Below, piece by piece: positions 25,143-33,748 of a DNA stretch of 64,000 nucleotides. Below the pieces are notes generated by a model, which was not told the origin of the DNA, searched no databases, and saw nothing but the letters and a program-made list of their open reading frames with translations. The position numbers and the translations under genes were made by a program. Where the stretch lies: contig NZ_AUBH01000003.1 of NCBI RefSeq assembly GCF_000429145.1, positions 186,001-250,000 on the forward strand, read 5' to 3'. The first letter of the stretch is position 1, and every line of letters starts with the position of its first letter. This DNA comes from Aestuariibacter salexigens DSM 15300. GTDB lineage: Bacteria; Pseudomonadota; Gammaproteobacteria; Enterobacterales; Alteromonadaceae.

Positions 25143-25631
25143 TTAGTAATAACGAACTTGCTTGATCCGCTTTGGTTTAGACGTTGACAAATAGATGTCA
25201 TACACGCGAGCGAAATCAAGTTCTAGCTCAGTGGCATAGGTATCTTCTCCTACTGGATATGTTTTAATGACGCGAGCCCCGCGTATTACACCTTCCACTG
25301 ACGCCTTCAATTCCGTATTAGTCAACACCAGACTGGCAAGCGACTGGTTGCCATCCACCCGTTGTCCATACACCTGTTCGGTCAATTCCCTGTAAGCATC
25401 CAATTTTGATGCTTTGATTGCCATCAGCGCTTTGCTGCTTTCGTTACTACCATGCTGTGCGTCAATAGGTGCGTATCCAACAGCATGTAACACAGGGTAG
25501 TGCTCCGGCTCCACGGTTTCCCATTCAACCTGTTTGTCGAATATGCTTGAGCATGCGCTCAACATTAGTAGCACAAAGGTGAGACTCGCCATACGGAGTG
25601 AAGATGTCATTTTCATGTTCATCAGCGTCAT
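25143..25631 (-). CDS. flgP: FlgP-like outer-membrane lipoprotein (LPP20 family)
   Basis: Up to 162 residues. Lipoprotein signal with lipobox LLMLSAC. Then HAVGYAPIDAQHGSNESSKALMAIKASKLDAYRELTEQVYGQRVDGNQSLA, the LPP20 domain pattern. FlgP in Vibrio is an outer-membrane lipoprotein needed for polar flagellar stability. The first ATG (25631) has no clear ribosome site; ATGs at 25622 and 25616 are alternatives. A sigma-54-like site lies about 40 bp upstream. The usual partner flgO is not in this window. Confidence 0.88.
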   Translation of the reverse strand: MTLMNMKMTSSLRMASLTFVLLMLSACSSIFDKQVEWETVEPEHYPVLHAVGYAPIDAQHGSNESSKALMAIKASKLDAYRELTEQVYGQRVDGNQSLASLVLTNTELKASVEGVIRGARVIKTYPVGEDTYATELELDFARVYDIYLSTSKPKRIKQVRYY

Positions 25632-25667
25632 AAACCAATCAGTTGTTCTTAGCTAGTGGGATGCTAA

Positions 25668-25682
25668 GCAAATAACGATCCA
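25668..25682 (-). promoter_or_regulatory. Sigma-54-like promoter of flgP
   Basis: Minus strand TGGATCG-TTAT-TTGCT. The -12 block is perfect and the -24 block has two mismatches. Good position in the flgP/flgT divergent spacer, about 37 bp before the first flgP ATG. Confidence 0.55.
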
Positions 25683-25734
25683 CAACGTTGCTTCTCGCGG
25701 TTTCCTCTTTTAAACCACATGACTGGTATAAAAA

Positions 25735-26973
25735 ATGCTAAACCAGACATACACGTTTTTTTCGCGTCAGTATTCTGACAGCTTGCTACGTAACCGGATA
25801 AAGAAAGAGGGTAATGATCCTGTGATTGCAAAAATTTGCCACATATTGATGTTGCTCGGCACCTTGTACAGTTTGCCCCTGTACGCCGTTTGGTTTGAGG
25901 CGTCAGGGCAGGCAGTGATTGACCAGGGCAATAAACAACTGGCTCGCCAGCAGGCCACCCGCGAAGCCATAAAGCAAGCGTTGTTGTTCGCCGGTGCGAG
26001 CGTTAAAAGTGTTCAACAAATGACAAACGGTCTGTTGCGCAATGACAGACTAGAAATCCGCGCCACAGGTGAAGTGAATCAATTGGAATTGATTGATGAG
26101 GTCTATAGCGGTGATGTCGTGACGGTCACGATCAGGGCAGATATATTCCCACAGAGCTCTCAGTGCGACGCATCAGATTATCAAAAGTCTATCGTGACTA
26201 CCTGGTATCCGATTCGCAACCGGCAACAGGCTGCCGCAGGCGGCATACATCATCTTGGCAGGTCGCTTGCTATGTTAATGCAGGACGAATTTGTTCAATA
26301 CAGCAACCATGGCCGGATAAAGCAGGTTGAACCTTATTACCTGCAGTGGCAAACCTTAACAAACGCACAGCAGAGTGTGATGCTGGCGAACAAAACAAAT
26401 AGCCAGTTTGTATTAGCTGCGTATATTGCCGACCTTAGCCTTGAACAAGAACAAAGTTCCGCATGGCAATTCTGGCAGGGTGACAACTATGTTCGGCATT
26501 TTGCGCTGAATGTGGCGTTAATGGATGGCCTTACCGGTGCCATAGTGTTTGAACAGACCTTCGCTGATAGTACAACATGGGACTTTGACTACAGAGAGCA
26601 GGTCGATACCAACAGTGCCAGATTCTGGAAATCATCCTATGGCACCCTAATCAGTGAAATGCTTCAGGATGTCATGCAGAAAGTCGATGAAAACATTAGC
26701 TGCATGCCCGCTTTCGGAAAAGTCATCATGGTGGAAAATAACACCTTACATGTCAATATTGGCACCAGCCAGGGCGTACAGGAAGGCGATGAACTGACGC
26801 TGTTTCAAATGCACCAGTTTTATGACCCACTTGGCAATCGACATCAGCAGTACGTATTGGCACCAACCCCACTTGTTGTTACAAGCGCCTTTACTGATAG
26901 TGCAACAGTTGTCCCTGCTGATGGTATGTTATTGGGCAATATTCAGCCAAACGACTACGTCGCCAGACGTTAG
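25735..26973 (+). CDS. flgT: Flagellar H-ring protein FlgT
   Basis: Up to 412 residues. Seen: hydrophobic signal KICHILMLLGTLYSLPLYA, then VWFEASGQAVIDQGNKQLARQQATREAIKQALLFAGASV, the FlgT N-terminal domain pattern. The C-terminal part (GTSQGVQEGDELTLFQMHQFYDPLG) resembles the FlgT-C fold. It forms the H ring around the basal body of polar sodium-driven flagella. The ATG at 25735 puts about 29 charged residues before the signal. GTG 25822 (after AGAGGG) would give an ordinary signal peptide and may be the true start. Confidence 0.88.
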   Translation: MLNQTYTFFSRQYSDSLLRNRIKKEGNDPVIAKICHILMLLGTLYSLPLYAVWFEASGQAVIDQGNKQLARQQATREAIKQALLFAGASVKSVQQMTNGLLRNDRLEIRATGEVNQLELIDEVYSGDVVTVTIRADIFPQSSQCDASDYQKSIVTTWYPIRNRQQAAAGGIHHLGRSLAMLMQDEFVQYSNHGRIKQVEPYYLQWQTLTNAQQSVMLANKTNSQFVLAAYIADLSLEQEQSSAWQFWQGDNYVRHFALNVALMDGLTGAIVFEQTFADSTTWDFDYREQVDTNSARFWKSSYGTLISEMLQDVMQKVDENISCMPAFGKVIMVENNTLHVNIGTSQGVQEGDELTLFQMHQFYDPLGNRHQQYVLAPTPLVVTSAFTDSATVVPADGMLLGNIQPNDYVARR

Positions 26974-27019
26974 GGGTTTTATTGCACCGTTTGCTAGGTA
27001 ATAATCTACCGCGCGGTCA

Positions 27020-27095
27020 GTCCCCATAGTTTAACTGGATAAAACAAGAGCCTCCTAAGCTTTAGATCTGCGTTCGAGTCGCGGTGGGGACGCCA
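27020..27095 (+). tRNA. tRNA-Arg(CCT)
   Basis: 76 nt with encoded CCA. Acceptor GTCCCCA pairs with TGGGGAC, discriminator G. Anticodon stem AGAGC/GCTTT with loop CTCCTAA (anticodon CCT, reads AGG). T-arm CTGCG-TTCGAGT-CGCGG. All arms fold normally. Confidence 0.95.
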
Positions 27096-27108
27096 GTCTA
27101 ATAAAGTG

Positions 27109-27948
27109 TTAGAACGAGAACCCAAGACTCTTCTGCAGCATCACCCCGCCTACCAGTAACAAGTACACACCAAACGCCCGTTTAAGTTTATCGGGGTTTA
27201 ATGCGTGGGCCAGTCTTGCTCCCAGCGGTGCCGTCAGCAAAGCGATAGCACTGATACCTAACCAGCCAATGAGATTTACATAGCCAATCGACGCGAGTGG
27301 CAGATTTAGCGCATTCCAACCGATAAAGATAAAACCGAGTGTGCCGGGAATGGCGATAAGTGCGCCAAAACCCGACGCCGTACCAACGGCTTGATGAATC
27401 GGCCGACCTGACATGGTCATCGTCAACACCGCAATCGTACCGCCACCGATCCCCAATAAGGCCGATACTGCGCCCAGAAACGTGGCTATCAGGACCTTTA
27501 TTCCGCCTTGCGGCATATCACGGCTGACGCGCTTGTCTGCCAGCCAGTGAGGGAACAGGAAGTGCAATGACAGTATGAGTACACCTGTCCCGAATATCCC
27601 TATCAACGCCGATGCCGGTGCATCAGCGGCGATCACCAAACCAATCAGAACCCCGGCGACAATCCACAGCGCCCACCCTTTCAACACAGCGAAATCTACC
27701 GAGCCTCGTTTGGCATGCGAACGCATGGCGCGCAAAGACGTAAAAATAATTGTCGCCAATGACGTGCCAATCGCCAGGTGCACTGCGATACTCGCGTCCA
27801 CTCCGGCTCGTTCAAAGATGAACAGCAGAACGGGCACGACAACAAATCCACCACCGACGCCAAACAGACCGGCGGTAAGACCGGCAAATGCGCCGGCCGC
27901 CAGCATCGCCGCAAGCAGCCAAAGCACATCAGCAGTTAACAATGTCAC
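27109..27948 (-). CDS. TauE/SafE-family sulfite exporter-like permease
   Basis: 279 residues, about eight hydrophobic segments. The two family repeats are visible: GLTAGLFGVGGGFVVVPVLLF at the N-terminus and GAVSALLGIGGGTIAVLTM in the middle. The family moves sulfite, sulfoacetate or related organic anions across the inner membrane; the substrate here is unknown. The start is GTG, overlapping the stop of the upstream NHL-repeat gene by one base (TAGTG), so the two are probably translationally coupled. Confidence 0.85.
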   Translation of the reverse strand: MTLLTADVLWLLAAMLAAGAFAGLTAGLFGVGGGFVVVPVLLFIFERAGVDASIAVHLAIGTSLATIIFTSLRAMRSHAKRGSVDFAVLKGWALWIVAGVLIGLVIAADAPASALIGIFGTGVLILSLHFLFPHWLADKRVSRDMPQGGIKVLIATFLGAVSALLGIGGGTIAVLTMTMSGRPIHQAVGTASGFGALIAIPGTLGFIFIGWNALNLPLASIGYVNLIGWLGISAIALLTAPLGARLAHALNPDKLKRAFGVYLLLVGGVMLQKSLGFSF

Positions 27949-29159
27949 TAATAAACACCTAAGAAGCTGAATTTCTGAACCCTACGTCCAGTATTCACCT
28001 CGGTGGTATATATGTTCCCGTGACTATCGGTATCGACGCTATGCAGCCAGGTAAACTGACCGGGATAGCGGCCATTTCTACCAAAAGAGCCAAGCAGGGT
28101 TAACGAATCACGAAGATATATCCAGACTCTGCCATTCATCATATCGGCAACATATAAATACTTCTCATCCGGTGAAAACGCCACGTCTGTGGCGGTGCCC
28201 AAACCGCCAGTTTCGCCCCGCACTACCAGGTTTTCCGCAAAGGCTATTTCACCATCGACACCTCGTTTGAAAATCTGTACACGGTTATTGCGTCGGTCAC
28301 ATACGTAGATTAATCCATCCGATGCCTGGTTCACACAATGCACAATATTTCCGAAAAGCGGATTTTCAACGTCAACCCCTTGCTGCTGAGGCTGAGCCGC
28401 CTGAGACTGATCGAAATCCCCTTCTCTTACGGGCCCGGTTGGTTGGTTACCATATGCACCGAGGATATGGGTTGCCTGACGATTGTCTGTCGCAAATGAG
28501 GCCAGACGCGCATTGATATAGCCGTCGGAAATGACCACCTCATCATGCATTGGGTCGTGGTAAATATCTGATGGATTACCCAGTGTTGAGGTGTCCATGT
28601 TACCGCGTGTATCGCCGCGCTTACCGATGGCATTGAGAAATTCACCGTCAAAGGTAAAGTTGAGAACGACATGGTCATCTTTGCCGTTTCCTGCAATCCA
28701 CACGCTATCCTTACTGTCGACGTAAAGTCCATGGACATTGACTGGCCACTGGTTAACACCGTCAATGTCAGGTGCGTGAGATGGCCCACCCCATGCTTTG
28801 TCCACGGTGCCATCTGGTTTAAAACGAATAATATGTGGCGCGGGTTCGCAGCACACAGCCGTGGGCGGATCAGCAACTAACCCTTTATCTAACCCTCCCA
28901 GAGAGTTGGGGCGCTGCAGGATCCAGATGTGATCGTATTTGTCTACCGACAGACCGCTGGTCTGTCCCAATAACCAGGTTTCAGGCAACGTTGGCCAACT
29001 GGCATCGACCGCAAATCTAGGCATAGGCTGGTCGGAATTCTTATAGGTTGGCACGTCAATGAGCGCCGGTGTTGAATCGACTTTAGTCTCAGCAAAAGCC
29101 GTTCCTGAAAAGGCTATTGCCAGACACGCAAGTTTACTGATGCGGTGCATTGCATCCAC
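27948..29159 (-). CDS. Secreted NHL-repeat beta-propeller protein (alpha-amidating-lyase-like)
   Basis: 403 residues with a Sec signal peptide (LACLAIAFSGTAFA). Repeated NHL-type blades: VDKYDHIWILQRPNS, VDSKDSVWIAGNGKDDHVVLNF, FSPDEKYLYVADMMNGRVWIY, DTDSHGNIYTTEVNTGRRVQKF. The arrangement resembles bacterial proteins annotated as peptidyl-alpha-hydroxyglycine alpha-amidating lyase family, but the activity is not established for them. It is periplasmic or secreted. It forms a two-gene operon with the TauE-like permease. Confidence 0.8.
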   Translation of the reverse strand: MDAMHRISKLACLAIAFSGTAFAETKVDSTPALIDVPTYKNSDQPMPRFAVDASWPTLPETWLLGQTSGLSVDKYDHIWILQRPNSLGGLDKGLVADPPTAVCCEPAPHIIRFKPDGTVDKAWGGPSHAPDIDGVNQWPVNVHGLYVDSKDSVWIAGNGKDDHVVLNFTFDGEFLNAIGKRGDTRGNMDTSTLGNPSDIYHDPMHDEVVISDGYINARLASFATDNRQATHILGAYGNQPTGPVREGDFDQSQAAQPQQQGVDVENPLFGNIVHCVNQASDGLIYVCDRRNNRVQIFKRGVDGEIAFAENLVVRGETGGLGTATDVAFSPDEKYLYVADMMNGRVWIYLRDSLTLLGSFGRNGRYPGQFTWLHSVDTDSHGNIYTTEVNTGRRVQKFSFLGVY

Positions 29160-29318
29160 TCCTTTTTACGATTACCAAAAACCAGGAGCAGTATGCTATG
29201 CACGCCCCCAATATGTTGCAAAACATTACGATTAATTAGCGAATTTCTGCGACGGAATTTTATTACCCAACACAATACGTCGCCAATCCGCACTGTGTTC
29301 ACAAACCGATATAGATTC

Positions 29319-29824
29319 CCCCGGGCATGCCCGGGGTTCTTACCGCTACAGCTCCATTCGGAGCTGACCTGAATCCTTTCGACCTTGATGCTCAACGTAG
29401 TTACGTATTGTGTGCTCGTCTAAGCCTACGCTGCTAACAAAGTAGCCCGTCGACCACACAACGTTCTCTTTCCAATAAACCTTGGACAGCCAATTGAACG
29501 TTTTTCTCATATTTGACGCAGAGCGGGCTTTGAGCTCACCCATCACCTCCGCGATAGAATACTTGGGGGGTATGACCATCACTAAGTGCATGTGATCATT
29601 ATCAAAGCCCATCTGCTCTATCGTTACGCCGGGCATACTTCGCAGCAGCTTCGGCAACACCTTGCGCAAATACTCCACAACGAAAGGCTTCAGTATCCGA
29701 CGCCTGTATTTGGTGACCCAAACTACGTGATACTGAAGTCGGTATAAACCATGTGATGAGACTCTGACTTCCATAGCAGCAGCATACAGTCGTCGGACTC
29801 ATTCATCCACGGGTAAACCCGTGG
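29319..29824 (-). mobile_element. IS200/IS605-family insertion sequence, tnpA only
   Basis: A transposase gene flanked by two perfect hairpins: CCACGGGT-AA-ACCCGTGG (29807-29824) before its start and CCCCGGGCATGCCCGGGG (29319-29336) after its end. Such subterminal hairpins are the transposition sites of IS200-type elements, which have no inverted repeats and make no target duplication. The exact tips cannot be fixed by eye; the element probably extends some tens of bases beyond each hairpin. No TnpB. It sits in the gap between the NHL gene and the M2 peptidase and breaks no gene. Confidence 0.8.
29346..29774 (-). CDS. tnpA: IS200-type single-strand transposase TnpA (HUH, Y1)
   Basis: 142 residues. 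N-terminal LQYHVVWVTKYRRRIL, then DNDHMHLVMVIPPKYSIAEVMGELKARSA (HxH in place of the HUH His-hydrophobic-His motif) and the catalytic Tyr in IRNYVEHQG near residue 126. Length and all key residues are intact, so the enzyme could be active. It cuts and rejoins single-stranded DNA at subterminal hairpins. Confidence 0.93.
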   Translation of the reverse strand: MEVRVSSHGLYRLQYHVVWVTKYRRRILKPFVVEYLRKVLPKLLRSMPGVTIEQMGFDNDHMHLVMVIPPKYSIAEVMGELKARSASNMRKTFNWLSKVYWKENVVWSTGYFVSSVGLDEHTIRNYVEHQGRKDSGQLRMEL

Positions 29825-29852
29825 TGTTCTGTCGCTACGCGACCGTCTACGT

Positions 29853-29877
29853 AAAAAAGGCGCTGAATAACAGCGCC
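29853..29877 (-). terminator. Intrinsic terminator after the M2 peptidase gene
   Basis: Minus strand GGCGCTG-TTATT-CAGCGCC followed by TTTTTT. A 7-bp GC-rich stem, 10 bp after the stop. A short T-run also exists on the plus side, so it may act in both directions. Confidence 0.9.
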
Positions 29878-29887
29878 TTTATTTGAC

Positions 29888-31729
29888 TTACCAGCCACAC
29901 TGGCGGTTTTGATTTTGCTCATCAAGCCAGTCTTTTAACGGTGCAAAATAATCAAGGATCGCCGTCGCGTCCATCTGGCGACTGCCCGTCATGGTCTCCA
30001 GTGCATTCTGCCAAGGTTGACTCATGCCCATTTCCAGCATGGCATTCAGCGCGTTACCCGCCTTTTCGCTGCCGTAAATAGAGCAGCGGTGAACCGGGCC
30101 ATCATCACCGGCAATTTCGCACAAGGCGCGATGGAATTGGAACTGCAGAATATGCGCCAGGAAGTAGCGCGTATAGGGAGTATTCGCTGGCACGTGGTAT
30201 TTAGCACCAGGATCAAACGCATCCGCATCACGCTCTATCGGCGCCATAACGCCCTGATACTTTTCACGTAATTCCCACCATGCTTTGTTGTAATCAGCAG
30301 GTGAAATTTCACCTGAAAACACCTTCCAACGCCACTGGTCTACAAGCAAGCCAAAGGGCACAAACGCAATTTTGTCCAGAGCCAGCTTAAGCAGCATACC
30401 AATGTCATTTGACGCATCAGGCACACTGTCGACCAGCCCAATCTGTTGTAAATACTTGGGCGTAATAGACAGTGAAATAGTGTCGCCTATGGCCTCGTGA
30501 AAACCATCATTCGCTGACCCCTGATACAACATCGGTAACGTATTGTAAGCGCGTTGATAGTAGTTATGACCCAGTTCATGGTGAATAGTGGCAAACTCTT
30601 CACCGGTTTTCTGAATACACATTTTAATGCGTAGGTCGTCTTTACTATCTATATTCCATGCGGATGCATGACAGACGACGTCACGATCGGCAGGCTGTTG
30701 GAACTGACTGCGCTGCCAAAACGTCTCTGGTAGCGGCTCAAAGCCAAGTGATGAGAAGAATGACTCGGCCTGCCTGACCATTTTAATCTCATCATAATCG
30801 TGCTCGGCCAATGCCTGAGTAACGTCGATAACATCCAGCTCCTGCTCAGGCTTAACCAGGTCATAGATATTTCCCCAGGTCTGTGCCCACATATTGCCCA
30901 ACAGATGCGCAGGAATGGGTTTATCCTGTGGAACCACGTCTTCCCCATAATGCTCGCCTAACTCGGCCCTGACATGACAATGCAGAGCATCGTAGAAGGG
31001 TTTTACCTGCCCCCACAGTCTGTCTAGCTCATTGCCAAAATCATCGGCAGGCATGTCATAGCTGCCACGCCAGATATCACTGACATCGCCAAAACCAAGC
31101 TCCTGTGCTCCCTGATTGGCCAGTGTCACCTGCTCTTCGTACAGCGCTTTCATCGGCACAGAGACCTCACGCCATCCCTGCCACATTTCCAGTAGTAAGT
31201 CTGCATCACGTTCAGTGGCCATCTTGGCCGACATGTCGGTCAGGCGCCAGCAGGTGTTATCATCTCGACAATAACGCCCGCTTCCATATAAACCTTCAAG
31301 CTCAGCACCGAGCTCGGCAAGCCGCTCGGATTTGGCAGGATCCTGCGGTGCTGGCAGGACCAAACCATAACGCATTAAGTCCAGTTTACGCCGTGTGTCT
31401 GCATCTACATCGACGTCATTGAACGTCGCGGCCTGTTTCGCCAGCTCAGATGCGCGGCTGGTTAACTTCTCTGATAAATAGGCGCTGACCGCCGCGGAGT
31501 CCTGATTGATATACGTTTGATACACCCAGGCTGCTTGCGCTGCTGGATACTGCAATTTTGCCAGTTCTGACTGGGCTTCTTCGACGAAGTTTTTAGCATC
31601 CTGCGCCGTCAGCGACTGGGCCTCAGAGGCTATCGTTGCAGGTGCTTGTTGCGCCTGTTCCTGCGCACAACCTGTGATGGCAAGCGCGACTGCAGTACAA
31701 AGCGCCGACACCGTTTTTGAATGACTCAT
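29888..31729 (-). CDS. M2-family (ACE-like) metallopeptidase, lipoprotein
   Basis: About 613 residues. Lipoprotein signal with lipobox AITGCAQE. The zinc site is TIHHELGHNYYQRAY (HExxH: HELGH), with the third ligand region NDGFHEAIGDTISLS. DPGAKYHVPANTPYTRYFLAHILQFQFH is characteristic of M2 peptidyl-dipeptidases. It would remove dipeptides from peptide C-termini at the cell envelope. The frame reaches GTG 31741, but ATG 31729 follows AGGA at good spacing, so I use it. It lies directly after an M1 aminopeptidase gene, suggesting joint peptide use. Confidence 0.9.
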   Translation of the reverse strand: MSHSKTVSALCTAVALAITGCAQEQAQQAPATIASEAQSLTAQDAKNFVEEAQSELAKLQYPAAQAAWVYQTYINQDSAAVSAYLSEKLTSRASELAKQAATFNDVDVDADTRRKLDLMRYGLVLPAPQDPAKSERLAELGAELEGLYGSGRYCRDDNTCWRLTDMSAKMATERDADLLLEMWQGWREVSVPMKALYEEQVTLANQGAQELGFGDVSDIWRGSYDMPADDFGNELDRLWGQVKPFYDALHCHVRAELGEHYGEDVVPQDKPIPAHLLGNMWAQTWGNIYDLVKPEQELDVIDVTQALAEHDYDEIKMVRQAESFFSSLGFEPLPETFWQRSQFQQPADRDVVCHASAWNIDSKDDLRIKMCIQKTGEEFATIHHELGHNYYQRAYNTLPMLYQGSANDGFHEAIGDTISLSITPKYLQQIGLVDSVPDASNDIGMLLKLALDKIAFVPFGLLVDQWRWKVFSGEISPADYNKAWWELREKYQGVMAPIERDADAFDPGAKYHVPANTPYTRYFLAHILQFQFHRALCEIAGDDGPVHRCSIYGSEKAGNALNAMLEMGMSQPWQNALETMTGSRQMDATAILDYFAPLKDWLDEQNQNRQCGW

Positions 31730-31765
31730 ATTTTTCCTCACTTACTTCTGCGTGTTATTTTTATT

Positions 31766-33673
31766 CTAATTAACAAAGTCCTGATTGGCTTTGATTGTCA
31801 GTGGATGGTAACCCGATTTCGCTTCTTCAAAGGCGCGTTTTGCAAACGCTTTGCCCTGCTCCGTCTTCGCTAATTCAGCATACAGCGGCCTGACTAATTT
31901 GTTACGACCGATGCCGGTCAGGTAGTTATACAGGCGTTCATAAGCAGGTTGATACTGTTTCTGAATGGCCAGTAACAGCCATGTATGCGCAATTTCATTA
32001 TTGCTGACTTGCGTCAGGTTAAATGCGCTATCAAGCGCACTCATTTGGTCGATACTCAATGACTCAGGAAGACCGCGCAGGAAATAATTCCATTGATGAT
32101 ACGTCCAGTTGCCTACCTTAATATCTGCGGCTCTGATTTCGCCCTGCAAAAATTGCTGTCGCTGATGATCAATGCTGGAAAATGCATCTGATTCAACGAC
32201 CGGCACATTGGCCGGCAAGCCAGGCTTCAATATCCACTGCTCTATGCGCTGCATGTCGACCTTGTCAGGGTACTGAGCGGCGAGCGTTTGTTGCAGGTAG
32301 TCAAGAAACTGGTCAGTGGTGATGCTTTTGAAGGCAAAGGCATCAAAGTATTCCAATAAAAACTGATCAAACGCCTCACGACCAACCGTTTGCTCCAGGT
32401 CCCGCAAAAACAGCGCGCCTTTTTCATACGGGATATTACTGAATACGTCATCCGCATCGCGCCCGCGTAAGTCTATGGCCATGATCTGATCGCCTGCCGA
32501 CAATGTCTGTAGATCCTGTTGCAGATCCTGCATGCCAAGTACGGCTTCCATACGGTAACGGTCTTCACCATATATCATTTCCATAATTCGGTAGGTTAGA
32601 TAAGTGGTAAAACCTTCGTTTAACCACAGATCCCGCCATGTGGCATTCGTTACCGTATTGCCAGACCAGGAATGAGCAAGCTCGTGGGCAATCAATGCCA
32701 CCAGGCTTTTATCACCGGCAATGACGGTCGGCGTAATAAATGAGAGGCGCGGATTTTCCATTCCTCCAAACGGAAAGGATGGTGGTAAAATAAGCAAGTC
32801 ATAGCGTTCCCATGCGTACGCCCCGTACTTATTTTCGGTCGCTATCAACATTGCTTCTGTGTCTTCAAACTCCTTCGCCGCAGCGTCAAGCAAAGGCGGC
32901 TCAGCATAAACCCCGGTACGCTCCCCCATGGCTTTAAATTCCAGATTACCAACCGCCAGTGCGATCAAATAAGAAGGAATGGGCTGTGGCATAGTGAACT
33001 CATAAACGCCGTCACGCGCAGTATCAGGCTCGTTTCTTGCGCTCATCACCGCAAGTAAGTTTTCCGGCGTTCTTACCGTCGCGGAGTAGGTAATCCTTAC
33101 ACCAGGCGAGTCCTGTATCGGAATAAAGCTGCGTGCGTGAATAGCCTGTGCCTGGGTGAACAAAAACGGCGATGTTTTACTGGCCGTCTGCTCCGGCGTC
33201 AGCCACTGTACGCCCGAGGCATCTGGCGATGTGCTGTAATGGATTGACACAACACTGCCCTGTTCAGGCAATGAAATGTGCAATGCCGTCCCTAAATTTT
33301 CATCGGGCTCTGCCAGCGTAAAATCGAGCTGCTGGTCGTTTGCCTCGATTTTTGACACCTGCAGTGCTCGCGTATCAACAATCAGAGTTGTTGCTGCTGG
33401 ATCTACCTTTTCGTATTGCAGATGTGCAACGGCTTGCAATTTACGCGCATCAAAATCAACTGTAACGTCCCAGTCCAAGTGTGTCACCAATACCTGCTCA
33501 GGGTTGGCAAACGAATGATAATCATTGCTGTAATAAAACGAATCGCTGTTTGATACTTGCTCAGCATCAGCCCCATCAGCGGCCGCTTGCGTTTGTTCTG
33601 AAACGGATTGGGTTGATGGCTGGCACGCTTGCAAAGTAAACACGGTAATAAAAAATAAAAGGGGAAAGCGCAT
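31766..33673 (-). CDS. M1-family aminopeptidase, lipoprotein
   Basis: 635 residues. Lipoprotein signal MRFPLLFFITVFTLQAC. The M1 exopeptidase motif is GGMENPRLSF near residue 300, followed by the zinc site ALIAHELAHSWSGN and WLNEGFTTYLTYRIME (third ligand Glu). The C-terminal helical domain resembles the leukotriene-A4-hydrolase type (YDAFAFKSITTDQFLDYL). It removes N-terminal residues from peptides at the envelope. 24-36 bp before the M2 gene, probably one operon. Confidence 0.93.
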   Translation of the reverse strand: MRFPLLFFITVFTLQACQPSTQSVSEQTQAAADGADAEQVSNSDSFYYSNDYHSFANPEQVLVTHLDWDVTVDFDARKLQAVAHLQYEKVDPAATTLIVDTRALQVSKIEANDQQLDFTLAEPDENLGTALHISLPEQGSVVSIHYSTSPDASGVQWLTPEQTASKTSPFLFTQAQAIHARSFIPIQDSPGVRITYSATVRTPENLLAVMSARNEPDTARDGVYEFTMPQPIPSYLIALAVGNLEFKAMGERTGVYAEPPLLDAAAKEFEDTEAMLIATENKYGAYAWERYDLLILPPSFPFGGMENPRLSFITPTVIAGDKSLVALIAHELAHSWSGNTVTNATWRDLWLNEGFTTYLTYRIMEMIYGEDRYRMEAVLGMQDLQQDLQTLSAGDQIMAIDLRGRDADDVFSNIPYEKGALFLRDLEQTVGREAFDQFLLEYFDAFAFKSITTDQFLDYLQQTLAAQYPDKVDMQRIEQWILKPGLPANVPVVESDAFSSIDHQRQQFLQGEIRAADIKVGNWTYHQWNYFLRGLPESLSIDQMSALDSAFNLTQVSNNEIAHTWLLLAIQKQYQPAYERLYNYLTGIGRNKLVRPLYAELAKTEQGKAFAKRAFEEAKSGYHPLTIKANQDFVN

Positions 33674-33748
33674 GAGGTGATCCTTTTGTTATTATTCGCT
33701 CATAGTAACAGGTAAACGTCGGTTAAGTTACCACTAAAGGACGCGTGT

